Notes under the pieces: model-generated
What the model was told of the DNA's origin: nothing
Databases searched by the model: none
What the model saw: the letters and a program-made list of their open reading frames with translations, nothing else
Part shown: piece after piece, positions 10,194 to 22,900 of the stretch
Numbering within the stretch: position 1 is the stretch's first letter
Layout of the letters: every line of letters starts with the position of its first letter
Assembly: GCA_024449915.1 (NCBI GenBank)
Contig: JAMZAV010000317.1
Location: 503,501-567,500, forward strand
DNA from: Sweltsa coloradensis
Lineage: Eukaryota; Arthropoda; Insecta; Plecoptera; Chloroperlidae
Length of the DNA stretch: 64,000 nucleotides
Direction: 5' to 3'
Made by a program: the position numbers and the translations under genes

Positions 10194-10863
10194 CTAGGGA
10201 AACGCCAAAGTCGTTGTTAAACGAGTGAGTGAGCCATGTGTATAGTACCCTGTATCATTCCACATACTGGGCTAGATCCAGCCTTCGGTATATGGGAGAA
10301 ATGGGGATGTTCCCGGGTACTCAACACTTGGCTCACTCACTCGTTAAACAACAACTTTGGCGTTTCCCTAGTTTAAATTAAACATTCAAAATGCGAATCG
10401 TGTTCAAAACGTATTAGCGTGAAACATTAAACAATTTCCAAGATAAAACAAAATCACCTAATTTTTATTTCCCATTTAACACCCCTCAAAAATAATATGT
10501 GGGTGTAAAAATATAAAAAAGTTCTACCGAACGGGTATCGAACCCCAACCCTCTGCACGGTTGGCTAAATGCTTACCACTATGTCATGCAAGCCACGTAG
10601 TGTTTGTCCCGCTAGCTGCTACTAAACAAATGCTATCGATATTTTATAAATCACATTTTTATTTATTGTAGGATTAAATCGCAATGGATCTAGCTAATTT
10701 TGTTAACAGTTCTCAGTAAACTCGTACCGGATGTCCGTTTAAAATTTCAGCGCAATCTGTTCAGCGGTTCGGCTGATTTTCGACGTACAAACCGACAGAC
10801 AGAATCACAGAATTAGGGCCGTTTGAGTTGAATGGAGACACTCAGTCGCTCCGCTCCCTCGTT
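10194..10863 (-). mobile_element. Family F Helitron-like composite, copy F1
   Basis: Oriented with the 5' end at 10863 and the 3' end at 10194. The 3' end is itself a foldback, 10194-10371: CTAGGGAAACGCCAAAGTCG starts it and the near-exact inverse ends it, with arms of about 57 bp. Both outer CTAG ends are followed by T, as at Helitron 3' ends. The body (10665-10863) carries the block TGTTAACAGTTCTCAGT, GGATGTCCGTTTAAAATTTC and a terminal ACTCAGTCGCTCCG segment shared with F2, F3, F4 and F6. It includes a tRNA-like segment (10519-10601). No Rep/helicase is encoded. Confidence 0.65.
10519..10601 (-). repeat. tRNA-like segment inside F1
   Basis: The minus strand shows a box A-like TGGTAAGCATTTAGCC region and a perfect box B, GGTTCGATACC, at 10537-10547. 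The stems do not complete a cloverleaf. Probably a SINE-like Pol III promoter captured by the element. Confidence 0.5.
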
Positions 10864-10865
10864 TA

Positions 10866-10897
<32 letters not shown>

Positions 10898-10971
10898 GTT
10901 TTATATATAACGCAACAAAACGCAACATAACGCCACATATCGCTACATAACGCCACTTAACGCCACGTAAT
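10864..10971. repeat. (ATT)n and short ACATAACGCC block between F1 and F2
   Basis: An (ATT)n run at 10865-10897 is followed by about six units of the 10-bp minisatellite (10908-10970: AACGCAACAT, AACGCCACAT and variants). This is the same repeat that fills 11956-31601. It sits exactly at the junction of the two head-to-head F elements. Confidence 0.85.
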
Positions 10972-11955
10972 TGAACGAGTGAGCGTAGCGAACGTAGTGA
11001 TTTCCATTCGACTTAAACGGCCCTTACGGTTTTTCTGCGTGCGTGCGTGTGTGTGTGTGTGTGTGTACGTTGAAAATCAGCCGAATCGCTGAACAAATTG
11101 CGCTGAAATTTTAAACGGACATCCGGTACGAGTTTATTGAGAACTGTTAACAAAATCAGCAAGATTCATTGCGATTTAAACCTACAAGAAATAATAAACT
11201 GAGAAATAGACTTCCAATGTTTAGAAATTATTTTAACGACAATGTTTTAGATTTTGAAAAGATATTTTTTGTTTGTTTTTCGCCTGGCCGTGAAATGCCG
11301 TGTCCATGCAAGGTCAGTCGAATGTTGGACGTCAAGGTACCCCCAAATTCCGCACGTAGATTGAGTAAACCTTGCAATATTTTCACGTATTTCGTACTGG
11401 CTATGTTAACCATAGTAGGCCCTATTGCCACAGATGATGGACTACACTGCGTTATATGCATTTCAAAACATGTTTATAATTATTTTTGAAATGCAATCTA
11501 GAAATTACAAAATCTTTCCCGACCAGGGGATTGAACCCACGTCTCCCACATTTCGGCTACAAGGGCGCTTTAGCCAACTAGACTAGGGAAACGCCAAAGT
11601 CGTAGTTAGACGAGTGAGCGAGTCATGTGGTGAGTACCCGGGAACATTTGCATTTAAGTTTGATAATTATATTCGTATAGATAATAGGGTATTGGTGGAA
11701 ATCACTGTGCCGGAGGTTGCTGTTGTTGGCAGTCTTCAACTGAATATTCCGTGTGACTGCCGGGTCTTGCTTAATGTTAGATTGTTGGTCCGGGAGTTGT
11801 GTAAATGTTTAGGCCATAGTTTAGGCCAAAATGCTCCAATGTAGCCTATATGATATGCTAGGGAGGCCTAAGGTAAGGGGAAGAAAAGAAATGTTACCGG
11901 GTACTCAACACATGGCTCACTCACTCGTCTAACAACGACTTTGGCGTTTCCCTAA
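10972..11955 (+). mobile_element. Family F Helitron-like composite, copy F2
   Basis: The 5' end is ACGAGTGAGCGTAGCGAACG (from 10976), inverted relative to F1. It continues with a (GT)n run (about 11040-11065), then the conserved body in reverse of F1 (ACGGACATCCGGTACGAG, TGAGAACTGTTAACAAAATC). A segment at 11228-11480 is shared with F6, followed by a tRNA-like stretch (11515-11590). It ends in a foldback, 11583-11955, whose two ends are CTAGGGAAACGCC and GGCGTTTCCCTAA. The minisatellite starts directly after this end. No transposase is present. Confidence 0.65.
11515..11590 (-). repeat. tRNA-like segment inside F2
   Basis: The minus strand reads TCTAGTTGGCTAAAGCGCCC (box A-like), then GGGTTCAATCCCCTGGTCGG (box B-like). 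The equivalent segment in copy F3 lies at 45757-45830. Imperfect stems make a functional tRNA unlikely. Confidence 0.5.
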
Positions 11956-12783
11956 TGACATAACCACATAACGCAACCTAACGCCACATAACTACATAAC
12001 CACATAACGCAACATAATGCAACATAACGCACATAACGCCACATAACGCCACATAACGCCACATAACGCAACCACATAACGCAACATAACGCCACATAAC
12101 GCCACATAACGCAACATAACGACATAACCACATAACGCAACATAACGCCACATAACGCTTATAACGACATAACGCAACATAACGCAACATAACGCCACAT
12201 AACGCCACATAACGCCACAAAACGCTCATAACGACATAACCAAAATACGCAACATAACGCCACATAACGCCACATAACGCAACATAACTTCACATAACGA
12301 CAATAACGCAACATAACGCCACATAACGCCACATAACGCCACATAACCCCACATAACGACATAACCACATAACGCCACATAACGCCACACGCAACATAAC
12401 GCAACATAACGCCAAATAACGCTGCATAACGACATAACCACATAACGCAACATAACGCCACATAACGCTCATAACGCCACATAACGCCACATAACGACAT
12501 AACCACATAACGCAACATAACGCCACATACCGCCACAGAACGCCACAGAACTTCACATAACGACATAACCACAAAACGACATAACCACATAACGCAACAT
12601 AACGCCACATAACGCCACATAACGCACATAACCACATAACGCAACATAACGCCACATAACGCCACATAACGACATAACCACATAACGCAACATAACGCCA
12701 CATAACGCCACATAACGCCACATAACGACATAACCACATAACGCAACATAACGCCACATAACGCCACATAACGCCACAGAACT
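11956..12783. repeat. 10-bp minisatellite array, left segment
   Basis: Tandem ACATAACGCC with regular variants (ACATAACGAC, ACATAACCAC, ACATAACGCA). Variants recur in the order GAC-CAC-GCA-GCC-GCC, giving a loose higher-order period of about 50-60 bp. The array is clean here and is cut by the LTR retrotransposon at 12783. Because 10 is not a multiple of 3 and the minus strand has no stop in the unit, all three minus frames are open and encode a 10-residue VMWRYVALCG-type repeat. I do not regard it as coding. Confidence 0.95.
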
Positions 12784-14075
12784 TCCGACGCATTTATGCC
12801 GGTGCTCAGGTATATGGGGTGGTAGAGTGGGGCGTGGGGAGTTGGGGTTACAATCGTCAATACTGCTCTTAATAATTAGATAGGGCGCCACTTTGTTTTG
12901 TCACTCGTCCCGTCTGCAGGCGTTATCAAACAAAGAAATATAAGCCTGGGGTCGGAAGTAAGATAACAGAGGGGCAACCCAGCAAGATGTGCTTGTGAAA
13001 TACATAGAAATTTAATATAATAAAGCATACCACCAATTAATAACCAGAAATATATAACAATAGGTTAGAACTCGTGAACGAACAGATCTCCAAGTTCAAA
13101 CATCAAAAGATTCACAAGGTCTCATCTGCCTGCCCAAACAAGTAGCATAATCACGCTTGGCTATATGAAAACCAACGTACCAAGTTAGCCTAATTACATA
13201 ACAATAATATACAGTTAGGTTAAGTTTAAACTTATTAGACGCCCCTCAAACACAGTTCAGGTAAATTACTCCACAAAGTTATTCGGCACTCTCAAGCCGG
13301 GGCCGTGGATAACCCGTAAAATCAGTAGTTTTTACACAAAATGGGGCTCACTTCCCGCCTCCCGGAGAGTATGAACAAGTTCTTCACGAAAGTTTGTACA
13401 GTGAGTTCTTACAGTTCGTCCGGTAAATTTTTAAACACTTTCCCAGAAGCCTCACAAGTCGGTTCCCCAAAGGTACCAATTCGACCCGGGCGGGGAAGGG
13501 GTCGCGGGGCGAGGGGTACACGTGCATTTGTCCAATCCCCGGGTCTCCACAAGGTCCCACTTGGTTGCGAAATTTTTTAAAAGACCCCAACGTAAAAACT
13601 TTTCTAGTCGAGGGGAGGGTTCGCACGCGCGACACTTTCCCACACTTCCCAAAAAGTTTCAGGTCCACAGATAGGGGGCTCAACCACAAAAAATTTTTTT
13701 AAAAATCAAATAACATGGCCTATCCGCATACAGCAGCGACCGGAGACCACCTAGACAACACCCTCCCAACAGTGCCGCATAATTCACAGTGTCCTCCCTT
13801 ACCAGAAAAAACCGCATTGTGACTTCACTAGTATTTTAAAATTAGATAACATATTATTATGGTATGATATGAAAAAAAAAACAGTACAGAAACACACAGA
13901 TACGTAAGTTACATGTTCAAAGGTCAAGAAGTTGATATGAGATGGTTCAGGGCGAGGTGAGAAGAGAGAGAGAGAGAGAGAAAGTAGATGGTCGGGGTGG
14001 GTTTGGGCATCTGTGGCTTGCGCCGTGGGCTGGTAATTGCTGTTGTTGTGTGAAAAGTGATTCTGGACTTTTACA
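12784..14075 (-). repeat. Left LTR (3' LTR of the minus-strand element)
   Basis: 1292 bp, matching 18669-19951 throughout. Shared landmarks: GCCGGTGCT near the start, GGGGCGTGGGGAGTTGGGGT, CAACCCAGCAAGATG, ATCACGCTTGG, an (AG)n run near 13967-13981, and ACA at the end. Differences between the two LTRs are mostly short indels in homopolymers, so they should not be used to date the insertion. Confidence 0.9.
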
Positions 14076-14089
14076 CTCCCCCTTCCTTC
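14076..14089 (-). other. Polypurine tract
   Basis: The minus strand reads GAAGGAAGGGGGAG, 14 purines directly before the TGTAA start of the 3' LTR. This is the expected position and composition of the plus-strand priming site of an LTR retrotransposon. Confidence 0.8.
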
Positions 14090-14654
14090 GGATGATTCCC
14101 CTGTCAATAAAAGTCTTCTTCAGCGTCTTTAAAAATTTTTTAAAATTTTTTATGTGCCTGGGCCCTATGATTTTTCCTCTCCTTTTCTAATCATACCCCA
14201 AACGGTGATATTTCTTATACAGTGAAGGGTCTACATATTTGGGGAAAGTTTGCGGGTGAAAATTGGTGCGTCGGTTTGAGCAAAATTTTTTACGCCAAAT
14301 TTTCTCTCCTTCTGCAAATTCTACCGGCCTTCGACGTGGGTTTGAAAACCCTTTTTTATTTGCCCCAAGGCTCTTTCAGTCGAGCCGTAACATCTTGGAA
14401 AAAACGCTTCCGAGGGTTTCAACTTTTTGGGTTTACCTGATCTCGGGAACCAAAAGTCAGTTCTAGTTTTGGGGTCGCCTCCCCAAAATGTCTTCCAGAA
14501 ATTTGTACTTCTCGGCCAAAATTCAGGAAATTTGGCGTGAAGCCGTCATTTTCAGGTTGGCGGATTTTAAAGCAAAACCTAGCTCGTGAAAATTTTTATC
14601 CCAGGGGCATGGTTAGCTTTTACATAACTGGCTATCAGGGTTTTCATCACCGAT

Positions 14655-14852
14655 TCACCTCTCGGGGGGGTTTACTTGCGGGGTAGGGGGTTGAGATGCT
14701 TTTGATTCTACTTCTTTGGAGTTTTGGAACTCCTTACTAATATACTGTTTCCCGTTGTCGATCGGATGTTGTGGTGCTCCATACATGGGGATTACGTCTT
14801 CTTCAAGGGTTTTACTCCCCGATTTCGCTTTTGCTTGACGTAAGGGAAACAT
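14655..14852 (-). pseudogene. Integrase core fragment (retrotransposon pol)
   Basis: A short open stretch on the minus strand contains YGAPQ followed by DNGKQYIS and EF, matching the catalytic-core pattern (G-x-P...DNG-x-x-F/Y-x-S...F/E) around the second acidic residue of retroviral-type integrases. It lies near the 3' LTR, downstream of the RT motifs, as in Ty3/gypsy elements. The rest of the domain is out of frame. Confidence 0.7.
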
Positions 14853-15739
14853 AAAGGAGAATTTCGTAAAATGCGGACAAAACTAACAATAGCGATTTTT
14901 TTGGTCAAATTTGGGAAGGGCCCATCAATCTTCAAAATCTTTTCCCAAAGGTTGTCAATCTAAATCTCCCCCCCTAAGACCACCGGGTTTTTTCTGTTAA
15001 AACCTTATACTGCGCACGGGTTTTGACACTTAGTTTTTTTTTTTTTGTTGATATGGGTCTCTTTTTGGGGGCCAATAGTAGTTGGGATGCCGCTTCCAAG
15101 TTTTAAAAGCTTCCTAGAGGGCCCTGCAGTGGCGGCATCATGGATTCTTTTAATATCTTTTTTCGTTTACCCTTTTGGAACAAATATTCTCCACGTATCT
15201 TTCGTGACTTCTCGACGTTTGCCGTAGTTTGTAGAGTTAAAAATCGCTCACCTCCAGGGAGGGATATTTCTGAGGGTTTTTTCTTACTTGATACAGCATC
15301 CCAGAGCCCCTTTATCTCGGTTTTTTTTCAGAACAGTGATTAGGTAAATTTTCCCTTTTGGTGGGGAGCCATGCTCGTGACAGGGCTTGGCAAAACAGGT
15401 CGGTTCCTTTTCGGGAACTATTTTAAAATCATATTGTTTTGCAATCGAATGGCCCATCGACCCAACCCTTCCTGTGGGGTCAGTAGGTTATTACCCATAA
15501 AAGGGAAGGGTGGTGGGTTTATTCCCGGAAAGTACTTCCTTCTAAAAGGGGGACGCTCTTCTCTATAGCCCATATTACCGCCAGGCCCCTTTTTCTCTGT
15601 GCCCGTGAAGTTTCTTTCGCTTTAGGGGGAAAAACGGTAATAGGCAAAACCTTTTCTCCCTCTTGAATTGCTGGATAATAACTGCCAATACCGTAGGGGG
15701 AGCGTCACCGGGACGATAAGTGGCAGATTAAAATCTGGA

Positions 15740-16165
15740 AAAGGAGGTTTTGGGGCTGAAACAAGAAATTTCTTTGAAGAAAAAAAAGGGACCCTCGTCG
15801 GGGGCCCATCCTTTTACATTCTTCTTTGTAGTGCATGAAAGGGGAAAATCTTTAAGGCGTGGGTTTAATAAACGACGGTACCATGACGTCTTTTCCCACA
15901 AATCGTTTCACACCCTTTATATTGGTGGGAGCAGGATAATTTACTTGCTTTCTACCTTTTCGGGGCGACATGGACCGATTGATTGACCACATACCCTGGT
16001 ATTTAAGTTCATCAAGCAAAATTGCTTTTATCCGTATTTAGGGTTTTTACCCTGCGTCCCGCAAACGAAACAAATTTTTCCTTTGAGCACGCGAAAGTTT
16101 TCCTCAAAAGTAGGTTTTAAAATAATGAAATCACCAAAAAGATAAAAAACGTGGGGTTTCCCAGG
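15740..16165 (-). pseudogene. Reverse transcriptase fragments (retrotransposon pol)
   Basis: Minus-strand pieces appear in the expected order. A YL..D-FIIL segment near 16118-16153 looks like the YLDD catalytic block with an indel. LLDELKYQG near 15987-16013 corresponds to the region after the catalytic block. PTNIKGVKRFVG near 15893-15929, followed by a FIK segment, corresponds to the connection that usually reads P-x-N-x-K-x-(V/L)-R-x-F-L-G. These are standard Ty3/gypsy RT-to-RNase H landmarks. Frames are broken repeatedly. Confidence 0.75.
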
Positions 16166-18645
16166 TCGTTCTACTATACGTCGACTAGTCGCTCCCAGGT
16201 CGCGGGCATTGTTAGACCAAAAGGTGGGCGTAAAAAGGGAAAAAACCCTTACCCGGAATGGAAAAAGGTCTTTTCTCTAGAAATTTCTCCAGGGTCCCTG
16301 CCAGTAAGCACTTTTTAAATCCAATGGGGAAAGTATTTGGTCCTCGTAGCTGCCCAAAGATACTATTCACTATGGGGGGTCGCGTCTCTTACAGCACTTC
16401 GTTAATTTTCCAAAAAATCCGAAAAAAACGGTGCCCCACCCTTTCTTCTTGCCCAATAAAACGGAGAAACCACGGATACTAGATTTTTAAATTACTCCTA
16501 AACGGAGCATTCGTCAACTTCCTGAATGTTTCGCACTAGGGGGGACACGGGATAGTAAGTTTTTTTAAAGGTACTGCCTTCCTGTGTCAATCCGTGTTCT
16601 ACTAAATTATGCAACCAAGAAAATTTTCCGATTGGTTAACATATTCTTTCCTGAATGCATTGAGAGCAGCCTTTGTTTCTTTTTTTAGTAGCCCAAAAGC
16701 AACCGGTTTTAGCTTCAGCACCATATGGTACGGTTTTTACTGTTGCAAAAAATCCAGGGATTCGAGGTGATATCGGGAATAATGTTCATTTTTCGCCAAA
16801 AAACGATTCCGAGAATAGGGGGTGGTGACTTCTAACCCCTACCAGAACAGGGGAGTAAGCATACAGTCCCTTTAAGCGTGAGGGAAAGTCAACAAGAAAA
16901 CTCTGGGCTTGTCCTTCCATTGGGAACACTAACCTAGGGACTCTTCTTTAGGGAGTCGAAGTTTTTTAATAGTCCGCCCTGCTTCCCCAAATCGTTTTGT
17001 TTGGACCTGAATCCAGTAATCCTTATCTTTAAAGCCCTAATTTTAACAGTAAGGGAGGCTCGTCGCCGGGCCAGGTATCTTGGGGTAAAATATAATCAAA
17101 AAGGGTCTTGTTTGGTTTTTTTAAAAAATTCCAACCAAATTTTTTTCCACCCTGCAGGTCCGTTCAAGAGGGCATCTACCCGATCATGTGTCCTCCCATT
17201 TCGTTTCCCGGTTTGTTAATCCACAATCTATACCTAACAAAAATTAGGATCCCGCATTTCCCTAGCAAAAACGTCCCCCTGCGGTTTTGGGCAGGAAACG
17301 GAAGGAATGCCTTCCTTAGCACAATTCCAACAAAAATCAACCCGTTACCTCGGTTCCCTGGAAATTTTGGGGACCATTGTGGGGAATAGGTTTCGGCGTG
17401 TCAACAGAGTGTTTTATTTTCTGGGGCGGTTCCCCTTGTAAAACCAAGTCCGGGTTTTAGGAGGGAACGATTAGCGTCGGAGGTAAAAAAGGCATTCGCC
17501 AGCGGCTTTGTTCTAGCTTAGTCTAGGGGCAGAAGTTCGTCCACCGAAAGGTCCCGTAAACTTAAAGGCGCTGTAAGAAAAGGAGCAAAATTTTTTATCA
17601 GCAATCGCAACTTCTCCCCCTCTGGCATCGGTGTCGGTAGGGACGGAAAAAGTTCTCCCATCTGGCAACATAATACCAAAGCGTTCCTCCTCTCCTTGAG
17701 GCGGGATTTAATCTCATTTTAACAAGTCCTTTCATAATCAAAAGGGGAGAATTTACTCTAAGTAAGGATGAGTTCACGCCAAAAATGGACCCCATTCCTT
17801 ATTGCTCGAACCATATGAGTGCAGAACCTTGAAAAAAATCAATGGGAATAACCAAAGGCTTCTCTGGGTACATTTTCGATCCATGGTCTTCTACTCTCTC
17901 TATGAAGCATATACACTAAAATCCTTGACCTCTCCCGTGAATTTAATATTCCCCTGTGAAACAGGTACTTTTGTTCTATGCCAATTTTAAACTATTATTT
18001 GCTCTTCAATTTCTGGGTTTATAAAAATTTTTTTTAGCCTACAGAGGTTTTGGGGCCAAAAAGGGAATTAAATTTATTTCCAGTTTATCAGTAGGGTGCC
18101 CCAAACATTGTCCCTGGGTAAAGGGAGTGGGCAAAAATTTTTAACCCGGTCGGTAGGCTTTCAGGACCTTCGTCCTCTCATTGTCGGGAACTGGAACATC
18201 GGGGGACTTTTCTCTTTTAATTCTTCATAGCCACAAAATTTCTTCAATATATGTGAGCGTTCCTTCATAAATTCAGGTTCCCCACTCTGTATACGCTCTG
18301 TCCTCCCTAAAAAGTGACACAAAAATTAGTATCGATTTTTACGATAATCTGAGTTAGTTTTTTCTCCTGCAAAAGTTTCAATAAAATTTTTATTGGTCAT
18401 TTTATTAACAATCATTCCCAATTCGTTTTAAGTTTGCTGGCGAATCGCCTAATCATTACCGTTTTGTTTTTTTTTAACTTCAATACGCGTTCAAAATTTT
18501 GCATATCTTCCCCAGAAGAAATATCGGGTTTTCCCTCTCACGTTAAATTCAATTTTTAATTCATCCTTAGCTAGACGATTTATCTCCTGATGAAAAAATG
18601 CAATTGACAATTTTTTTTAAAAAACCAAAAGAAAAGAAGATCAGG
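16166..18645 (-). other. Internal region of LTR element, presumed gag-pol 5' part
   Basis: By position this should hold gag, protease and the start of RT on the minus strand. Only short open pieces survive, for example LPDGRTFSVPTDTDARGG near 17610-17665, which I cannot assign. Plus-strand reading frames here are incidental. Confidence 0.4.
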
Positions 18646-18663
18646 CCCCACGTTCGGACGTCA
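18646..18663 (-). other. Primer-binding site, lysine-tRNA type
   Basis: The minus strand reads TGACGTCCGAACGTGGGG, five bases inside the 5' LTR. It resembles the tRNA-Lys(1,2) primer site TGGCGCCCAACGTGGGG, with two substitutions and one extra base. Given the local error rate the match is reasonable but not certain. Confidence 0.6.
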
Positions 18664-18668
18664 TTTTT

Positions 18669-19951
18669 TGCGACGCATTTTTGCCGGTGCTAGGTTTGGG
18701 GGGTAGAGTGGGGCGTGGGGAGTTGGGGTTACAATCGTCAATACTGCTCTTTAAAAATTAATAGGGGGCCCCTTTTTTTTGTCACTCGTCCCCGTCGGGA
18801 GGCGTTTTCAAACAAAGAAATATAAACCTGGGGTCGGAAGTAAATAACAGAGGGGCAACCCAGCAAGATGGTTGGGGAAATACATGAAAATTTAAAATAA
18901 AAAAGAATACCCCCAATTAAAAACCAGAAATATATAACAATAGGGTTTGAACTCGTGAACGAACAGATCCAAGTTCAAACCCAAAAAAATTCAAAGGTCC
19001 CCTGCCCGCCCCAAAAAAGTAGCATAATCACGCTTGGGTATTGAAAAACCCCGTACCAAGTTAGCCAATTACATAACAATAAAATTTAAATTAGGTTAGT
19101 TTAAAATTATTAGACGCCCCTAAACACAGTTTTAGGGAAATTACTCCACAAAGTTTTCGGCCTCTCAAACGGGGCCCTGGATAAACCCCGTAAAAAATTT
19201 AGTAGTTTTTGACAAAACAGATCGGGTCACTTGCCCGGGCCCACGCGAGAGTATGAACAAGTTTTACGAAAGTTTTACGTGATTATTTCGTTCGTCCGGG
19301 AAAAATTAAACACGTTACCAGAAATCCTCACAGAGCGTTGCCCAGTACCAACTCGATCCGGCTGGGAAAAGGGGCGCGGGAGCGATGGGGACACGGTGCA
19401 CTGTCAATCGTCCGGGGCTCCACAAGGTCCCCCTTTGGGTTTCGAAACATTTAAAAACTCCCAAAGTCCAAACGTTCTAGTCGAGGGGTATGGATTCGCA
19501 CGCGCGACACAGTTCCCCATTTTCCAAAAAGTTTCAGGTTCACAGATAGAGGCTCAACCAAACAATGTTTTAAAAAACAAATAACATGGCCTATCCGCTA
19601 CAGCAGTCCCCCCCCCACGGAGATCCCCCCCTAGACAACAGCCCGACCAACAGTGACTCGCTACATTCACAGTGTCTCCCTTTACCAGCAAAACCGCATT
19701 TTGACTTCACTAGGTCTTAGAATTAGATAACAGTATTTTTTGGTAGACTATGAAAAAAAACAGTACAGAATACACACAGAAAAAGTCAAGTTACATGTTT
19801 AAAGGTAGAGAAGTTTAATAGATGGGTTTAGGCGAGGAGAGAAAGGGGAGAGAGAGAGAGATAAGGTAATGTCTGGGAGGTGGCATCTGTGGCTTGGGGC
19901 GGGGCTGGTAATTGCTGTTGATGTGATGAAAAGTGATTCATGGACGTTACA
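18669..19951 (-). repeat. Right LTR (5' LTR of the minus-strand element)
   Basis: 1283 bp, direct repeat of the left LTR. On the plus strand it starts TGCGACGCA and ends GGACGTTACA. Immediately after it AACT resumes the minisatellite. Confidence 0.9.
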
Positions 19952-22900
19952 AACTCACAAAAGATCATAACGACATAACCACAATCGCAACATAAAAGCC
20001 CCATAACGCCAAATAAAAACCACATAAAGCCACATCACGACTTAAACCCCATAACGCAACATAAACCCCAAAAAACGCCCCATAACGACATAACGCACAT
20101 AACGCCACATAACGTCACATAACGACATACCCACATAACGCCACGTAACGCCACATAATACGCAACATAACGCCACATAACGCACATAACGCCACATAAC
20201 GCCACATAACGCCACATAACGACATAACCACAAAACGCAACATAACGCCACATAACGCCACATAACGCACATAACCACATAACGCAACATAACTCCACTG
20301 ACGCCACATAACGCCACATAACGCACATAACGCCACATAATGCACATAACGCCACATAACGCCACATAACGCCACATAACGACATAACGCCACATAACGC
20401 CACATAACGCCACATAACGCCACATAACGCTACATAACGCCACATAACGCACATAACGCCACATAACGCCACATAACGCCACATAACGCCACATAACATA
20501 ACCACATAACGCCAAAACCACAAAACGCCAAAATAACGCATAACGCATAACGCAAAAAACGCACATAACGCAAACGCTGCAAAAGACATAACCACAATAC
20601 CCCTAACGCACATAAGCCCCAAAACGACATAACCAATACGCACATAACTTACATTCGAAAAAACCACAACCCTAACTAAGCCACATAACCACATAACCAC
20701 ATAAGCACATAACTCCACTAAAGCCATAACGCCAAAAACAACATAACATAAGCCAACAAACGCAAATAAACCCCCATAACGAACATAAACCACATAACGC
20801 AACATAACCCCCGCCCCCTAACCCAAACCCCACCACATAAACCACATAACGCCAATAACGCATAAACCCCTACACATAACTAACAAACGCCTCAAACCAC
20901 AAGACTCAAAACGCCACATAACGTACCCAACCACATAAACGCAACATAACCACATAACGCACCAAAACGCAACATAACGCCACATAACCCCCACATAACG
21001 CCACATAACTCCCCATAACGCCACATAACGCCATAACGACAATAAACACAAAACGCACAACCCAACTTTACCCACATAACGCCACATAACGACACAAAAC
21101 GAAACAAAAACACATAACCACATAAAGCAAAATAACCCCAAACGCCACATAACGCCACAAACGCAACATAACCACATAAAACCACATAACGCCAAAATAA
21201 CCACAAAACGCCACTAACGCCACATAACGCAACATAAACCCCTAACGCAAAAAACCAAAATAAACCCCCAAAAAAAACATAACCACAAACCCCCAAAAAA
21301 AACCCAAAACCCCCATAACACTAAACCCCAAACGCACAAAAAGCCACATAACACTTTAAAAACAAACCCAAAATAACGCCACAAAACGCCACATAAAACC
21401 CAAAAACAAAAACCCAAAACGCAAAAAAACGCCACAAAAAAAACGGCCCCCTAACGCCAAAAACGCCCATAACAATAACCCAAACAACAAAAACCCCACA
21501 TTACGCCCAAAAAAAAAAAAACCCTAAACCCCAACGCCACAAAAAAACCCCCCCTTTCCCCAAACCCCTAACCCACTTTCCCCCAAAACCCATTACGAAA
21601 AAAAAACCCCAAAAAAGCCACAAGAATAACCAAAAACCCAAAAAACGCCACTACGCCACTAACGCCACGACCCCATAACGACAAACCACATAACGACAAA
21701 ACATAACACATAAACCCCAAAAACGCAAAAAAACGCCACATAACGCCACAAAAAAAAACATAAACTAAACCAAAAAAACCCAAATAAGCATAAACCCCAA
21801 AACCCAATAACGAACATAAACCCTAACCCCTCACAAACCCCATAAAGACATAACCAAAAAAACCGCCCCTAACCAAAAACTTAAAAAAACAAACCAAAAA
21901 ACCAAACCCACAAACGCCACTAAACCACACAATTAACCCCATAACCAAAAAAACCAATAACGACATAACCCAAAACCCACAAAAAAACCCTAACGCCCCT
22001 AACCCCCTAACCCCCAAACCAATAACCCAAAACACGCAAAAACCCAATTTAAAAAACATACGCAAAATAACGCCAAAAACCCCCATAACGACCCCAAAAA
22101 AACCAAATAACCCACTTACGCCACAAAAAAAACAAAAAAACAAAAAAACAAACGAAAATAAAGCCCCAATAACGCGAAATAAGCACAAACGCCACATAAC
22201 CACAAAACCCAAAAGGAAAACCAAAAGCCAAAAAAATTGCCACAAACCAAAATAACGCCACATAAAGCCAAAAACGCCACATAAACATCCCCAAACCCCC
22301 AAAACCCACAACCCACAAAACCCCAAAACCCCAAAACGCATAAACCCCCATAACCAAAACCCAAAACAATACCCAAAAAAACGCCAATAACGCCACTAAG
22401 CCCCAAACACAAACCAAAATAACGCAAAAACGCCAAAACCCCCCCCTAACCCCAAACACATAACGCAAAAAAAACCAACCCCCAAACCCCCCCAAAAGCC
22501 CAAAACCCAAAACAAAAAAAACCCAACTTAACGCCAATAAAAAACCACCCAAACGCCCAAAAAAAACCAAAAAACCCCAAATAACGCCAAAACCAAAACC
22601 CAAAAACCCAAAAAATAAACCCAAAACGACCTAACCACAATACGCAACAAACCCAACATAACGCCACATAACGATTAACCCAACCCCCCCCAAAGCCCAT
22701 AACCCAAACCCCCAAAAAACCAAAAAACGCCACATAACGACATAACCACAAACCCCAAAAAAAACCTAAAAACCCAAAAAAAACCCCAAAAAAAACGCCA
22801 CAAAAGCCACATAACGACAAAAACCAATAACGCACATAAACCCCCCCCAAACCCCGTACGCCACATAAGTTCACAACGCCACTCGACAAACTACAAACGC

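Larger units (their letters stand above)
12784..19951 (-). mobile_element. Ty3/gypsy-type LTR retrotransposon (noisy sequence)
   Basis: About 7.17 kb, transcribed leftward, inserted in the minisatellite. Direct LTRs are 12784-14075 and 18669-19951; the target duplication AACT lies at 12780-12783 and 19952-19955. On the minus strand the LTR begins TGTAA. A primer-binding site lies just inside the right LTR and a polypurine tract just inside the left LTR. The 4.6-kb internal region carries RT and then integrase motifs in the Ty3/gypsy order. All frames are broken by many indels, which look largely like sequence error, so I cannot say whether the element is intact in the organism. Confidence 0.9.

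Noticed and set aside
12159..12860. Long minus-strand reading frames made of MWRYVALCG-type repeats, here and throughout 20-31 kb
   Set aside because: They follow automatically from a stop-free 10-bp unit read in any frame; no start context, splice signal or non-repetitive part supports a gene.
14222..17389. Many plus-strand short reading frames between the LTRs
   Set aside because: The element is coded on the minus strand and the sequence is full of indels; these frames match nothing.
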